A stretch of 64,000 nt of DNA from Pseudomonas lini (GCF_001042905.1 NZ_JYLB01000009.1:186001-250000), one strand, 5' to 3'; counted from the stretch's first letter, positions 51,195-60,462 are shown. Notes: a model not told the origin generated them from the letters alone. A program made the numbers and translations.

Positions 51195-52289
51195 ATGTCA
51201 CTAATCCTGGAGCACGTCAGCCGTACCGTCGAGGGTCAAACCTGGATCGATGATGCGTGCCTTAACTTCGAACCCGGATCGTTCAATGTTTTGCTCGGTC
51301 GCACGCTGTCCGGCAAAACCAGCCTCATGCGCCTGATGGCTGGTCTGGACAAGCCCGACAGCGGTCGCATTCTGATGAACGGCGTCGACGTCACCCAGCG
51401 CCCGGTGCGTCTGCGCAATGTGTCGATGGTCTATCAGCAGTTCATCAATTACCCGACCATGACAGTGTTCGAGAACATCGCCTCGCCGCTGCGTCAGTCC
51501 GGCGTTTCCAGTGAGCTGATCCAGAGCAAAGTGCTGGAAACCGCGAAGATGCTGCGCATCGAGAAATTCCTCCAGCGTTATCCTTTGGAGCTCTCCGGCG
51601 GCCAGCAACAACGCACGGCGATGGCCCGGGCGCTGGTCAAGGACGCCGAGCTGATTCTGTTCGACGAGCCGCTGGTCAACCTCGACTACAAGCTGCGCGA
51701 AGAGCTGCGCCAGGAGATGCGCGAGCTGTTCAAGGCCCGGCACACCATCGCGATTTACGCCACCACGGAACCCAACGAAGCCTTGGCGTTGGGCGGCACC
51801 ACCACGATTCTTCACGAAGGTCGGGTGATTCAGAACGGCAAGTCCTCCGAGGTGTATCACCAGCCGCAAACCGTGCTGGCGGCGGAGTTGTTCTCCGAGC
51901 CGCCGATCAACCTGATGCCGGGGCGAATTGCCGGCAACGAAGTCAGTTTCGCCAATTTTGTGCACTTCCCGTTGAACGTCGATCTGCGACCGGTGGGCGA
52001 GGGCGAGTTCCGTTTCGGCGTGCGCCCCAGCCACATTTCGCTGGTGCCGAGCAACGACGACGATCTGGAACTGGCGGTGACCGTCGAGGTGGCCGAGATC
52101 AGCGGTTCGGAAACCTTCCTGCACGTGCGCAATGAGTATTTCCTGCTGGTGCTGCACTTGCCGGGTGTTCACGAATACGACGTCGATGCGCCGATTCGCA
52201 TCTATATCCCGACCCATAAACTGTTTGTGTTCGATATGCAGGGGCAGCTGGTTCAGGCGCCCGGTCGCCGTATTGCGAGGGTAGCCTGA
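51195..52289 (+). CDS. glpS: Glycerol-type ABC transporter ATPase GlpS (lacks switch histidine)
   Basis: The 364-residue ATPase has an atypical Walker A (GRTLSGKT, residues 35-42), Q-loop (MVYQQF, near 80), an intact signature (LSGGQQQR, 133-140) and Walker B (LILFDEP, 153-159). The switch region reads YATTEPNEA, where the usual histidine is threonine (Thr191). A TOBE-like C-terminal region follows. It overlaps glpT by one base. Its intact signature should pair with the intact Walker A and histidine of GlpT. The gene order with two permeases, a DUF2160 protein and a 580-residue binding protein matches the rhizobial glycerol transporter GlpSTPQV. Confidence 0.88.
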   Translation: MSLILEHVSRTVEGQTWIDDACLNFEPGSFNVLLGRTLSGKTSLMRLMAGLDKPDSGRILMNGVDVTQRPVRLRNVSMVYQQFINYPTMTVFENIASPLRQSGVSSELIQSKVLETAKMLRIEKFLQRYPLELSGGQQQRTAMARALVKDAELILFDEPLVNLDYKLREELRQEMRELFKARHTIAIYATTEPNEALALGGTTTILHEGRVIQNGKSSEVYHQPQTVLAAELFSEPPINLMPGRIAGNEVSFANFVHFPLNVDLRPVGEGEFRFGVRPSHISLVPSNDDDLELAVTVEVAEISGSETFLHVRNEYFLLVLHLPGVHEYDVDAPIRIYIPTHKLFVFDMQGQLVQAPGRRIARVA

Positions 52290-53382
52290 TGGCCGAAATC
52301 CGTTTGCAGAACCTTGCTCATAGCTACACCCCAACGCCGACCGGCCCTGAGGATTACGCGATCCGCGAGATGGACCACGTGTGGGAGCAGGGCGGTGCTT
52401 ATGCGCTGCTCGGGCCTTCGGGGTGCGGCAAGTCGACCTTGCTCAACATCATTTCCGGGTTGCTCAGCCCGTCTCAGGGCCAAGTGCTGTTCGACAGCAA
52501 AGTGGTGAATGAACTGACCCCGGAAAAGCGCAACATCGCCCAGGTTTTCCAGTTTCCGGTGGTCTACGACACCATGACGGTGTTCGATAACCTGGCCTTT
52601 CCATTACGCAATCAGGGCATGGACGAGGCGAAAATTCACACCAAGGTGCACGAAATCGCTGAAGTCCTCGACCTCCAGGCATTGCTGTCCAAGAAAGCGC
52701 GCAACCTCACTGCCGATGAAAAACAGAAAGTATCCATGGGTCGTGGGCTGGTGCGCGATGACGTGTCGGCGATCCTCTTCGATGAACCGCTGACGGTGAT
52801 CGACCCGCACCTGAAGTGGAAGCTGCGGCGCAAGCTCAAGCAGATCCACGAGCAGTTCAACATCACCATGGTCTACGTCACCCACGATCAGCTCGAAGCC
52901 TCGACTTTCGCTGACAAGATCGCGGTGATGTATGGCGGGCAGATCGTGCAGTTCGGTACACCGCGGGAGTTGTTCGAGCGGCCGAGCCACACGTTTGTCG
53001 GTTATTTCATCGGCAGCCCGGGGATGAACCTGATCGAGGTCCAGCCGCAAGCCGGCGGTGTTGGTTTCTCCGGCACCCACTTGCCGTTGTCCGACGCGAT
53101 GCAGAAACGAATCGCCGAGTCCGAATGGAAAACCCTGAAGGTCGGCATCCGTCCAGAGTTCGTTCATGTGTGGGACGAACCTTGTGATGACGCGATGCAG
53201 GCACAGGTCGTACACGTCGAAGACTTGGGCACCTACAAGATCATGACCCTGAACCTCGATGGCGCTCCGCTGAAAGTACGCCTGGCCGAAGACAAACCGG
53301 TACCCGAAGGCACGGCGTACATCAGTTTTCCGGCGCAATGGTTGATGGTCTACGCCGATGATTACCTGCTGGAGGTGCTGCC

Positions 53383-53386
<4 letters not shown>
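52289..53386 (+). CDS. glpT: Glycerol-type ABC transporter ATPase GlpT (degenerate signature motif)
   Basis: The 365-residue ATPase has a canonical Walker A (GPSGCGKST, residues 42-50), Walker B (AILFDEP) and the switch histidine (VYVTHDQ, His199). The ABC signature, normally LSGGQ, reads LTADE (140-144, followed by KQKVSM). It is therefore the complement of GlpS, which keeps the signature but lacks the histidine. It overlaps glpS by one base and the first permease by four (ATGA). Confidence 0.88.
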
Positions 53387-54249
<863 letters not shown>

Positions 54250-54257
54250 GGCCCGCC

Positions 54258-55058
54258 ATGAGCAAGAGAAAGCTAATCCCACTGCTGATCTACATCCTGT
54301 TCCTGCTGGTGCCGATCTACTGGCTGCTGAACATGTCCTTCAAGAGCAACACCGAAATCCTCGGCGGTTTGACGCTGTTTCCCCAGGATTTCACCTTCGC
54401 CAACTACAAGGTGATCTTCACTGACCCGAGCTGGTACACCGGTTATCTCAACTCGCTGTACTACGTGAGCCTGAACACGGTGATTTCCCTGAGCGTGGCG
54501 CTGCCGGCGGCGTATGCGTTTTCACGCTATCGTTTCCTCGGTGACAAGCACCTGTTCTTCTGGCTGTTGACCAACCGCATGGCGCCACCGGCAGTGTTCC
54601 TGCTGCCGTTTTTTCAGCTGTATTCCTCGATCGGGCTGTTCGACACCCATATCGCGGTGGCGTTGGCTCACTGTCTGTTTAACGTGCCGTTGGCGGTATG
54701 GATTCTTGAAGGCTTCATGTCCGGCGTTCCTAAGGAAATTGACGAAACCGCCTACATCGACGGCTACAGTTTCCCCAAGTTCTTCGTGAAGATATTCGTC
54801 CCGTTGATTGGCTCCGGGATCGGCGTTACGGCGTTTTTCTGCTTCATGTTTTCCTGGGTCGAGCTGCTGCTGGCGCGAACTTTGACCTCGGTGAACGCCA
54901 AACCCATCGCGGCGGTGATGACCCGCACGGTCTCGGCGTCTGGCATCGACTGGGGTGTGCTGGCGGCTGCGGGAGTGTTGACCATCCTGCCGGGCATGTT
55001 GGTGATCTGGTTTGTTCGCAACCACGTGGCCAAGGGCTTTGCTCTGGGCCGGGTATGA
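54258..55058 (+). CDS. glpQ: ABC transporter permease GlpQ
   Basis: ATG 54258 has GAGG seven bases upstream; a GTG at 54246 would overlap the previous stop but adds only four residues. The 266-residue permease is of the MalG/UgpE type, with the EAA loop PKEIDETAYIDGYSFPKFFVKIFVPL (near residue 157). It is the partner of GlpP. The name follows the rhizobial glycerol transporter and is unrelated to the glycerophosphodiesterase GlpQ. Confidence 0.9.
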   Translation: MSKRKLIPLLIYILFLLVPIYWLLNMSFKSNTEILGGLTLFPQDFTFANYKVIFTDPSWYTGYLNSLYYVSLNTVISLSVALPAAYAFSRYRFLGDKHLFFWLLTNRMAPPAVFLLPFFQLYSSIGLFDTHIAVALAHCLFNVPLAVWILEGFMSGVPKEIDETAYIDGYSFPKFFVKIFVPLIGSGIGVTAFFCFMFSWVELLLARTLTSVNAKPIAAVMTRTVSASGIDWGVLAAAGVLTILPGMLVIWFVRNHVAKGFALGRV

Positions 55059-55065
55059 GGAACTG

Positions 55066-55341
55066 ATGATGGAATGGATGAGTTGGACTGGTCCCACGGC
55101 GGCGTTCTTCAGCGTCATTGCCTTGACTCTGGCAGGCATGACGACCTGGGAGTTGCGTTCGCCGAGTATCCCTCGGCGTGGCTTTTTGCCGATTGCCACC
55201 ACCCGTGGCGATCGGCTGTTTATCGGTCTTCTCGGCAGCGCCTACCTGCATTTGCTGGTAATCGGCGTCACCGACTGGAGCATCTGGGTGGCGTTCGCGT
55301 TGTCCCTGGTGTGGCTGTTGGCTGTGATGCGTTGGGGCTAG
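55066..55341 (+). CDS. DUF2160 small membrane protein of the glycerol-type transporter
   Basis: ATG 55066 (or 55069) follows GAGGAACTG. The 91-residue protein has three hydrophobic segments (about 8-27, 48-66 and 70-88) and matches DUF2160, found almost only between the permease and binding-protein genes of this transporter type. It may be an accessory membrane subunit. Function is not established. Confidence 0.85.
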   Translation: MMEWMSWTGPTAAFFSVIALTLAGMTTWELRSPSIPRRGFLPIATTRGDRLFIGLLGSAYLHLLVIGVTDWSIWVAFALSLVWLLAVMRWG

Positions 55342-55387
55342 TCGAATCGCTCGGCAATCGTGCTCCGCCACTTAAACAGGAGGTCTT

Positions 55388-57130
55388 ATGTTCGATAAAA
55401 ACAATAAGCTGCGACATAGCATTTCATTGGCAGCCATGCTGGCACTCAGCGGTTTGAGCGCATCTGCCTGGGCTGATGCCTATGAAGACGCCGCCAAGAA
55501 ATGGATTGGCAGCGAGTTCAAACCGTCTACCCTCACCCCGGAACAGCAGCTCGAAGAGTTGAAGTGGTTCATCAAGGCGTCCGAGCCGTTTCGCGGAATG
55601 AGCATCAAGGTGGTCTCGGAGACCATCGCGACCCACGAATATGAATCCAAAACGCTGGCCAAGGCCTTCACCGAAATCACCGGGATCAAGCTGACCCACG
55701 ACTTGCTGCAGGAAGGCGACGTGGTGGAAAAGCTGCAGACCCAGATGCAATCGGACAAGAACATCTATGACGGTTGGGTCAACGACTCGGACCTGATCGG
55801 TACGCACTTTCGCTATGGCAAGACCGAATCGATCACCGACCTGATGGCCAACGAAGGCAAGGCCTACACCTCGCCGACCCTGGACATTAAAGACTTCATT
55901 GGCATCTCGTTCACTACCGCGCCAGATGGCAAGGTCTATCAACTGCCCGACCAGCAGTTCGCCAACCTCTACTGGTTCCGCGCCGACTGGTTCGAGCGGG
56001 CGGATCTGAAAGCGAAATTCAAAGAAAAATACGGTTATGAACTGGGCGTACCAGTGAACTGGTCGGCCTATGAAGACATCGCCAAATTCTTCAGCGAAGA
56101 CGTCAAGGAAATCGACGGCAAGCGCGTCTACGGCCACATGGACTACGGCAAGAAAGACCCATCCCTCGGCTGGCGCTTCACTGATGCCTGGTTCTCCATG
56201 GCCGGCGCTGGCGATAAAGGCATACCCAACGGTCTGCCAGTGGACGAGTGGGGCATTCGCGTCGAGGATTGTCATCCGGTCGGTTCCAGCGTAACCCGCG
56301 GCGGCGACACCAACGGCCCGGCGGCGGTCTATGCAACCACCAAATACGTCGACTGGATGAAAAAATACGCGCCACCGGAAGCGGCGGGCATGACCTTCTC
56401 CGAATCCGGCCCTGTGCCGTCCCAAGGCAACATCGCCCAGCAGATCTTCTGGTACACCGCGTTTACCGCCGACATGACCAAACCGGGCCTGCCGGTGATG
56501 AACGCCGACGGCACGCCGAAATGGCGCATGGCACCCTCGCCAAAAGGCCCGTACTGGGAGGAGGGGATGAAGCTCGGTTATCAGGACGCCGGTTCCTGGA
56601 CCTTCCTCAAATCCACGCCTGAAAAGCAAAAGCTCGCGGCCTGGCTGTACGCGCAGTTCGTAACGTCGAAAACCGTATCCCTGAAAAAAACCATCGTCGG
56701 CCTGACCCCGATCCGCGAATCGGATATCAACTCGCAAGCCATGACCGACCTGGCACCGAAACTCGGTGGTCTGGTGGAGTTCTATCGCAGCCCGGCCCGC
56801 GTGCAATGGACCCCGACCGGGACCAACGTGCCGGACTATCCTCGTTTGGCGCAACTGTGGTGGAGCCACATCGCGGAAGCCGCCAGTGGCGAGAAAACGC
56901 CACAACAGGCACTGGACGGTCTGGCCAAGGATCAGGATGCGATCATGACCCGTCTGGAACGCTCCAAGGTACAACCGACCTGCGGGCCGAAAATGAATCC
57001 GGAGCGGGATGCGCAGTACTGGTTCGATCAGCCGGGTGCGCCGAAAGCGAAACTGGCGAACGAGAAGCCTAAAGGCGAAACCGTGAGCTATGCCGAGCTG
57101 CTGAAATCGTGGGAGGCGGCGCGTAAATAG
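55388..57130 (+). CDS. glpV: ABC transporter substrate-binding protein GlpV-like
   Basis: The 580-residue protein has a signal peptide (LRHSISLAAMLALSGLSASAWA, cleavage near residue 29) and is unusually long for a binding protein, as in the rhizobial glycerol-binding GlpV. It ends the operon and is followed by a terminator. Aromatic-rich segments such as LPDQQFANLYWFRADW (near 185) are in the usual sugar/polyol family 1 fold. The likely ligand is glycerol or a related small polyol. Confidence 0.88.
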   Translation: MFDKNNKLRHSISLAAMLALSGLSASAWADAYEDAAKKWIGSEFKPSTLTPEQQLEELKWFIKASEPFRGMSIKVVSETIATHEYESKTLAKAFTEITGIKLTHDLLQEGDVVEKLQTQMQSDKNIYDGWVNDSDLIGTHFRYGKTESITDLMANEGKAYTSPTLDIKDFIGISFTTAPDGKVYQLPDQQFANLYWFRADWFERADLKAKFKEKYGYELGVPVNWSAYEDIAKFFSEDVKEIDGKRVYGHMDYGKKDPSLGWRFTDAWFSMAGAGDKGIPNGLPVDEWGIRVEDCHPVGSSVTRGGDTNGPAAVYATTKYVDWMKKYAPPEAAGMTFSESGPVPSQGNIAQQIFWYTAFTADMTKPGLPVMNADGTPKWRMAPSPKGPYWEEGMKLGYQDAGSWTFLKSTPEKQKLAAWLYAQFVTSKTVSLKKTIVGLTPIRESDINSQAMTDLAPKLGGLVEFYRSPARVQWTPTGTNVPDYPRLAQLWWSHIAEAASGEKTPQQALDGLAKDQDAIMTRLERSKVQPTCGPKMNPERDAQYWFDQPGAPKAKLANEKPKGETVSYAELLKSWEAARK

Positions 57131-57150
57131 TCGTCTGTAATGTGAAACGC

Positions 57151-57175
57151 AAACGGCACCGTAAGGTGCCGTTTT
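57151..57175 (+). terminator. Intrinsic terminator of the glp-type operon
   Basis: AAACGGCACC/GGTGCCGTTT hairpin with a GTAA loop and T-rich tail, 20 bp after the glpV stop. Confidence 0.9.
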
Positions 57176-57194
57176 GCTTTGTGCCTGTTCCACC

Positions 57195-57288
57195 GCCTTC
57201 GCGAGCAAGCCCGCTCCCACATTGAACTGCATTCTTTCTGACAGAACGTGGCCCCCTGTGGGAGCGGGCTTGCTCGCGAAGGCGTCAT
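57195..57288. repeat. REP doublet (arms facing outward)
   Basis: TTCGCGAGCAAGCCCGCTCC and its complement, in outward orientation, between glpV and the toxin-antitoxin genes. Confidence 0.8.
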
Positions 57289-57307
57289 TGAAAACGCCGC
57301 AAACACT

Positions 57308-57622
57308 TCAGGTCAACGCCGCCAGTTGTTCAACCGTCTCCGGAAAGCGCTCCACCAGCCGGATCAGCGTGGTGGCCTGAGCATTAGGTTTCGCCCGTCC
57401 TTGTTCCCAGTTCTCCAGCGTCCGGGTGTTGGTGCGCAAGTACATCGCGAATACCGAACGGGAAAGGTTGAGCTGTTGGCGTATGGCTACCACTTCCTCG
57501 GCAGTGATTGGCACCAGTTTTGGCAGTTTGACCTTGTGGGTTCGCAGCGTGACCTTGCCTTGGCGCTCGTCGGCCAAGGCTTCAAGGCCTTCCATCAGTT
57601 CGGCAAAAATGTCACGTTTCAT
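57308..57622 (-). CDS. higA: HigA/NadS-like antitoxin with HTH domain
   Basis: The 104-residue protein has an N-terminal part (MKRDIFAELMEGLEALADERQ) and a Cro/CI-type helix-turn-helix (VVAIRQQLNLSRSVFAMYLRTNTRTLENWEQGRAKPN, about residues 44-80). It is encoded after the toxin and overlaps it by 11 bases, the usual order of HigBA-type modules. It should neutralise the toxin and repress the operon. A fragment with nearly the same N-terminus is encoded at 60030-60215. Confidence 0.85.
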   Translation of the reverse strand: MKRDIFAELMEGLEALADERQGKVTLRTHKVKLPKLVPITAEEVVAIRQQLNLSRSVFAMYLRTNTRTLENWEQGRAKPNAQATTLIRLVERFPETVEQLAALT

Positions 57623-57962
57623 GGTGGGATCTCGTGTTGATTTCGCTATCTAGAGTTTGTCTGAAAAGTTTCTTCTGGGAAGGCGACAAGTCGTCTTGCT
57701 CGTTTTTGCTATATACGGTGAACAGCCAGAATTGATCAAAACCCGACCACCAGTAATAAATCACCCTTAGTCCACTGCGCTTGCCTTTGCCTCGTCGCTG
57801 GTCGGAGAAACGGACCTTTCGCAACCCGCCCATACCTTCCACCAGGTCGCCAGTTTCCGGGTTTTTCAGCAGCTCCAGTTGAAAGCTGCGAAACAGTTCG
57901 TCGTCCAGGTAGTCATTTCTGTGCTTTTGAAATACGGGTAATTCGATAAAAAGAGCGTCCAT
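57612..57962 (-). CDS. higB: RelE/HigB-family toxin
   Basis: ATG 57962 (MDALFIELPVFQKHRNDYL) is preferred over a longer frame that adds no family similarity. The 116-residue protein has the HigB-type core GMGGLRKVRFSDQRRGKGKRSGLRVIYYWWSG (about 54-85) and the C-terminal FTVYSKNEQDDLSPSQKK. It is a probable ribosome-dependent mRNA interferase paired with the HigA-like antitoxin. Confidence 0.87.
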   Translation of the reverse strand: MDALFIELPVFQKHRNDYLDDELFRSFQLELLKNPETGDLVEGMGGLRKVRFSDQRRGKGKRSGLRVIYYWWSGFDQFWLFTVYSKNEQDDLSPSQKKLFRQTLDSEINTRSHHET

Positions 57963-58162
57963 GTTCTGTACGTTAACTGCGTATATTTCTATCACAAGAA
58001 TCGAATAGGTCAAGGCTTCTGTTCCTGCCCAATTCGGTCAAGTCATTACGTTAAAGTCGCAGGCAGGATCTGGATGTAGGACGCGGCTGATTCACCCGCG
58101 AGGCGATTCTGGATATCGCGGGGAAGAGGAGCAGAGGTCGGTCGGTTAAACATTTAGAGTCA

Positions 58163-58355
58163 TCACTGAGCGTGAGGAAACCCCAACCGAAACACCGTCA
58201 TCGCCCCCGGCAAGCTCTTAACCTCGGCCACCCCCTGATGCAAACTCATGCGCACGATGGCCAAGCCCAGTCCGGTGCTGCCTTGCGAGCGCGAACGGCT
58301 GCTGTCGACCCGGTAAAAACGGTCGAACAGGTGCGGCAGATGCTGTGCTTCGATG
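58163..58355 (-). pseudogene. Sensor histidine kinase C-terminal fragment (CusS/CzcS type)
   Basis: Reading leftward, the frame encodes HLPHLFDRFYRVDSSRSRSQGSTGLGLAIV, the F- and G2-box ATP-binding end of a heavy-metal-type sensor kinase, followed by a normal-looking tail (SLPGAMTVFRLGFP). The kinase core, dimerisation domain and sensor domain are missing. A short deletion disturbs the segment after LGLAIV. It is a remnant. Confidence 0.8.
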
Positions 58356-58386
58356 AGGCATTGGACAGCAGGTTCGAGATCGCCCG

Positions 58387-58474
58387 TTGAATCCGTTTGC
58401 ATTGACTGGTGGCGTCATGGCGTTGTGGCTGCGGGACATTCCGCTGTCGATCTCGGCGGGCGTCGGTTTTTTAA
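58387..58474 (+). pseudogene. CzcA/CusA heavy-metal RND pump fragment
   Basis: On the plus strand the frame from 58387 reads NPFALTGGVMALWLRDIPLS followed by ISAGVGFLT, a hallmark segment in the second half of CzcA-type metal efflux pumps. It breaks off after about 29 codons (at the point where the family continues with ALSGVAVLNG). Nothing else of the pump remains. With the opposed kinase fragment it marks a deleted metal-resistance locus. Confidence 0.75.
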
Positions 58475-58506
58475 CTTCCACCCCCTAAACCAACTCTGTG
58501 AATACG

Positions 58507-58621
58507 ACCCCTGTGGCGAGGGAGCTTGCTCCCGCTGGACTGCGCAGCAGACCCCGCTTTTCAGATCAAGAGCAAGGGCCGCTTCGCGCCCCAGCGGGAG
58601 CAAGCACCCTCGCCACAGGTA
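58507..58621. repeat. REP-type palindrome (GTGGCGAGGGAGCTTGCTCCCGCTGG family)
   Basis: TGGCGAGGGAGCTTGCTCCC and its near-complement as arms, separated by about 60 bp. Confidence 0.8.
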
Positions 58622-58766
58622 TTTCTCAGTATGCAGATTTTCTGAGTGATCAATACTCTGCAATGACTGCCCCTCCACATAACGGATATGTAATCTCCAC
58701 GCCACCGTCACGAAAGGTTCGGATTGTTACCTTGATCCCGTCAGTTAATTAAACGAGGAATCAAAC

Positions 58767-58967
58767 ATGAAACTTGCACAACTGAGTGCGTTTGCAGCGG
58801 CATTGGTGATGTCTTCCGTGGTCTTGGCTGAAGGTGGTGGCGACCGGGCATTTGAAAAAATGATGGTGGCCAATGACCGGTCGGTAGAGAAGTTTGTCGC
58901 CAAAGAGCAGGCGCGCGACCCCATCGTTGTGAATGAAAAGAAAGACGACAAGACCAAAGACCTGTAA
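58767..58967 (+). CDS. Small periplasmic protein, PtrA-like
   Basis: ATG 58767 has GAGGAA upstream. The 66-residue protein has a signal peptide (MKLAQLSAFAAALVMSSVVLA, cleavage near residue 21) and a charged mature part (EGGGDRAFEKMMVANDRSVEKFVAKEQ). It resembles the PtrA N-terminal domain proteins often encoded beside copper or heavy-metal regulators in Pseudomonas. The metal-gene fragments 300 bp away fit that. Function here is inferred only. Confidence 0.6.
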   Translation: MKLAQLSAFAAALVMSSVVLAEGGGDRAFEKMMVANDRSVEKFVAKEQARDPIVVNEKKDDKTKDL

Positions 58968-59008
58968 GGGTGCCCGACATCCAATCCCCGCGCGCAACGT
59001 GGCGACCG

Positions 59009-59037
59009 TCCCCGTAGGAGCTGCCGAAGGCAGTGCG
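59009..59037. repeat. Half-copy of the GTAGGAGCTGCC repeat
   Basis: CGTAGGAGCTGCCGAAGGCA without an opposite arm nearby. Confidence 0.55.
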
Positions 59038-59194
59038 TATTTCAATCGGAGTTCCGGTTTGTCCGCGCACCACACAGATCGTATTTCAATTCGGGATGTT
59101 TAAAGGTTGTGGAGAAAACGCAGAACCTTCCCACAATGTTTTCAGGTTGTCCGTCGGACGTCCGGTCTCTAGCCTGTGTACGTCGCTGCCAATT

Positions 59195-59421
59195 CAGCGA
59201 CCGGGATTGGAACCCCGCGGCTCCACTGAAAGCAAAAGCGCCTTTCATGACGTATGCTTGCGCACCTTGATGGTGTGCACTCCGTTATGGCGGCTGTGCG
59301 CGGGAGACTTCGAGTCTGTCGGGTTTTGCTCAGTGGCCCGGGTTCCAACCTGCGTACAGCTGCCTCCCTTCGATTGGAACCGAATGGGTCAGCTCTAACC
59401 ATCACGCTGAGTACCAAAATC
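59195..59421 (+). other. Probable structured leader upstream of the DUF6124 gene
   Basis: A 450-bp stretch without a supported gene precedes 59422. It contains TTGGAACC in three places: direct at 59211 and 59375 and inverted near 59343 (GGGTTCCAACC). The direct and inverted copies can pair over nine bases. A long in-frame extension of the DUF6124 frame also crosses it. It could be a 5' leader or a repeat remnant. Confidence 0.35.
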
Positions 59422-59790
59422 ATGAAAAAACCAACACCAAACCCTCCCGAAACAGAAGCCGACACAACGTCCCCCTACGCCGCCCTCGACTCCAAAAAAC
59501 TCCACGAAGCTGCCGAACGAGCGCTCGATTACTACCTGAACCCTACCGCCCACGTCATGGCCACGCCCTACACCCCCAACCAGATGTATTTCGCCAATCC
59601 CAAAGCCGACACCGAATCCCTGCTGGCCAATGCCAGCGAGTCATTATCCTCGGCCACAGTCATGCTCGGGGACTTCGCCGCGCTGCTGGAAGGCAGCCAC
59701 CGCAAGACTTTGCTGGGTATTGCGCAAGTGGTGATGCTGGGAGAGTTGGCGGTGAATCAGGCGTTGGATAACGTCGAGCCGGGTGAGTAA
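59422..59790 (+). CDS. DUF6124/DUF3077-family protein
   Basis: ATG 59422 (MKKPTPNPPETEAD) is chosen; the frame stays open upstream to 59254 but the extension has no family similarity and a good ribosome site is not visible. The 122-residue protein carries RALDYYLNP (near residue 31) and the helical tail seen in the paralogue at 16097-16438 (LLANASESLSSATVMLGDFAALLEG). No signal peptide or membrane segment. Function unknown. Confidence 0.7.
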   Translation: MKKPTPNPPETEADTTSPYAALDSKKLHEAAERALDYYLNPTAHVMATPYTPNQMYFANPKADTESLLANASESLSSATVMLGDFAALLEGSHRKTLLGIAQVVMLGELAVNQALDNVEPGE

Positions 59791-59807
59791 CTCTCCCGCA
59801 ACGCAAT

Positions 59808-59842
59808 CCCTGTAGGCACTGCCGAAGGCTGCGATCTTTGGT
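59808..59842. repeat. Half-copy of the GCTGCGATCTTTTGATC repeat
   Basis: TGTAGGCACTGCCGAAGGCT followed by GCGATCTTTGG, without its other arm. Confidence 0.5.
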
Positions 59843-59899
59843 TAACGCCAAGGTGATGGGGGAATTACAATTTCGTCATGTGGGACGAGCCCCAAGTAC

Positions 59900-59990
59900 A
59901 GTGAGTCTGCTCGCGATGGCGGAGTGTCAGGCAATGAAGATGTTGATTGTGCCGACGCCATCGCGAGCAGGCTCGCTCCCACATTGGTTT
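59900..59990. repeat. Degenerate REP doublet
   Basis: CTGCTCGCGATGGCGG and CCATCGCGAGCAGGCTCGCT arms, with mismatches in the left arm. Confidence 0.65.
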
Positions 59991-60029
59991 GGGTGAGTCT
60001 GATGAATCACATGTGCGCAGATGTGGCTT

Positions 60030-60215
60030 CTACTTTTCGAAGGTATCTAGCAGACCGTCTGACAGAGGGGCATCGAGGTCATCGGGAAGTGTGAGTTTGC
60101 CCTTCATGGCGCCGATCCGTTGTACGCGCGTTTTTTTCAAAGTGACTCTGCTTTGGCGTTCTTCGGCTAACGCCTCGAGGCCGTCCATCAACTCTGAAAA
60201 AACATCTCGCTTCAT
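60030..60215 (-). CDS. Small chimeric antitoxin-like protein
   Basis: The 61-residue frame begins MKRDVFSELMDGLEALAEER, almost the same as the start of the HigA-like antitoxin at 57622, and continues SRVTLKKTRVQ. From there it has no helix-turn-helix. It ends MKGKLTLPDDLDAPLSDGLLD, which resembles the toxin-binding tail of Phd/DUF2281-type antitoxins. No toxin gene is adjacent. It may be a recombined orphan antitoxin or a decaying one. Confidence 0.55.
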   Translation of the reverse strand: MKRDVFSELMDGLEALAEERQSRVTLKKTRVQRIGAMKGKLTLPDDLDAPLSDGLLDTFEK

Positions 60216-60328
60216 GGTTCGCGATCTCCACTTGATAGTTGAGCTTCGAATTTAACGACAAATGGCTCCTGTCGAATGTCAGCCATTGCTCACCGCTTTG
60301 CAGGCAAACTCCGAAAAAGGGGGAGGGC

Positions 60329-60424
60329 GTTGAAGATCAAAAGATCGCAGCCTTCGGCAGTTCCTACAGGGTGCACGCCATCCCAATGTAGGAGCTGCCG
60401 AAGGCTGCGATCTTTTGATCTTGT
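60329..60424. repeat. Palindromic repeat (GATCTTTTGATC family)
   Basis: Inverted AGATCAAAAGATCGCAGCCT and AGGCTGCGATCTTTTGATCT arms flank about 35 bp, just after the nuo operon terminator. Confidence 0.85.
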
Positions 60425-60437
60425 CCCCAAAACGCAA

Positions 60438-60462
60438 AAACGGCACCCTGAAGGTGCCGTTT
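60438..60462 (-). terminator. Intrinsic terminator of the nuo operon
   Basis: AAACGGCACC and GGTGCCGTTT form the stem around CTGAA; on the minus strand the tail is TTTTTGCGTTTT. It lies 30 bp after the nuoN stop. Confidence 0.88.

Noticed and set aside
57612..58013. Longer start for the HigB-like toxin
   Set aside because: The extra residues (from 58013) have no family similarity; the usual toxin start is at 57962.
59033..59398. 121-codon frame in the DUF6124 leader
   Set aside because: Low-complexity translation with no ribosome site, overlapping the in-frame extension of the next gene; treated as leader sequence.
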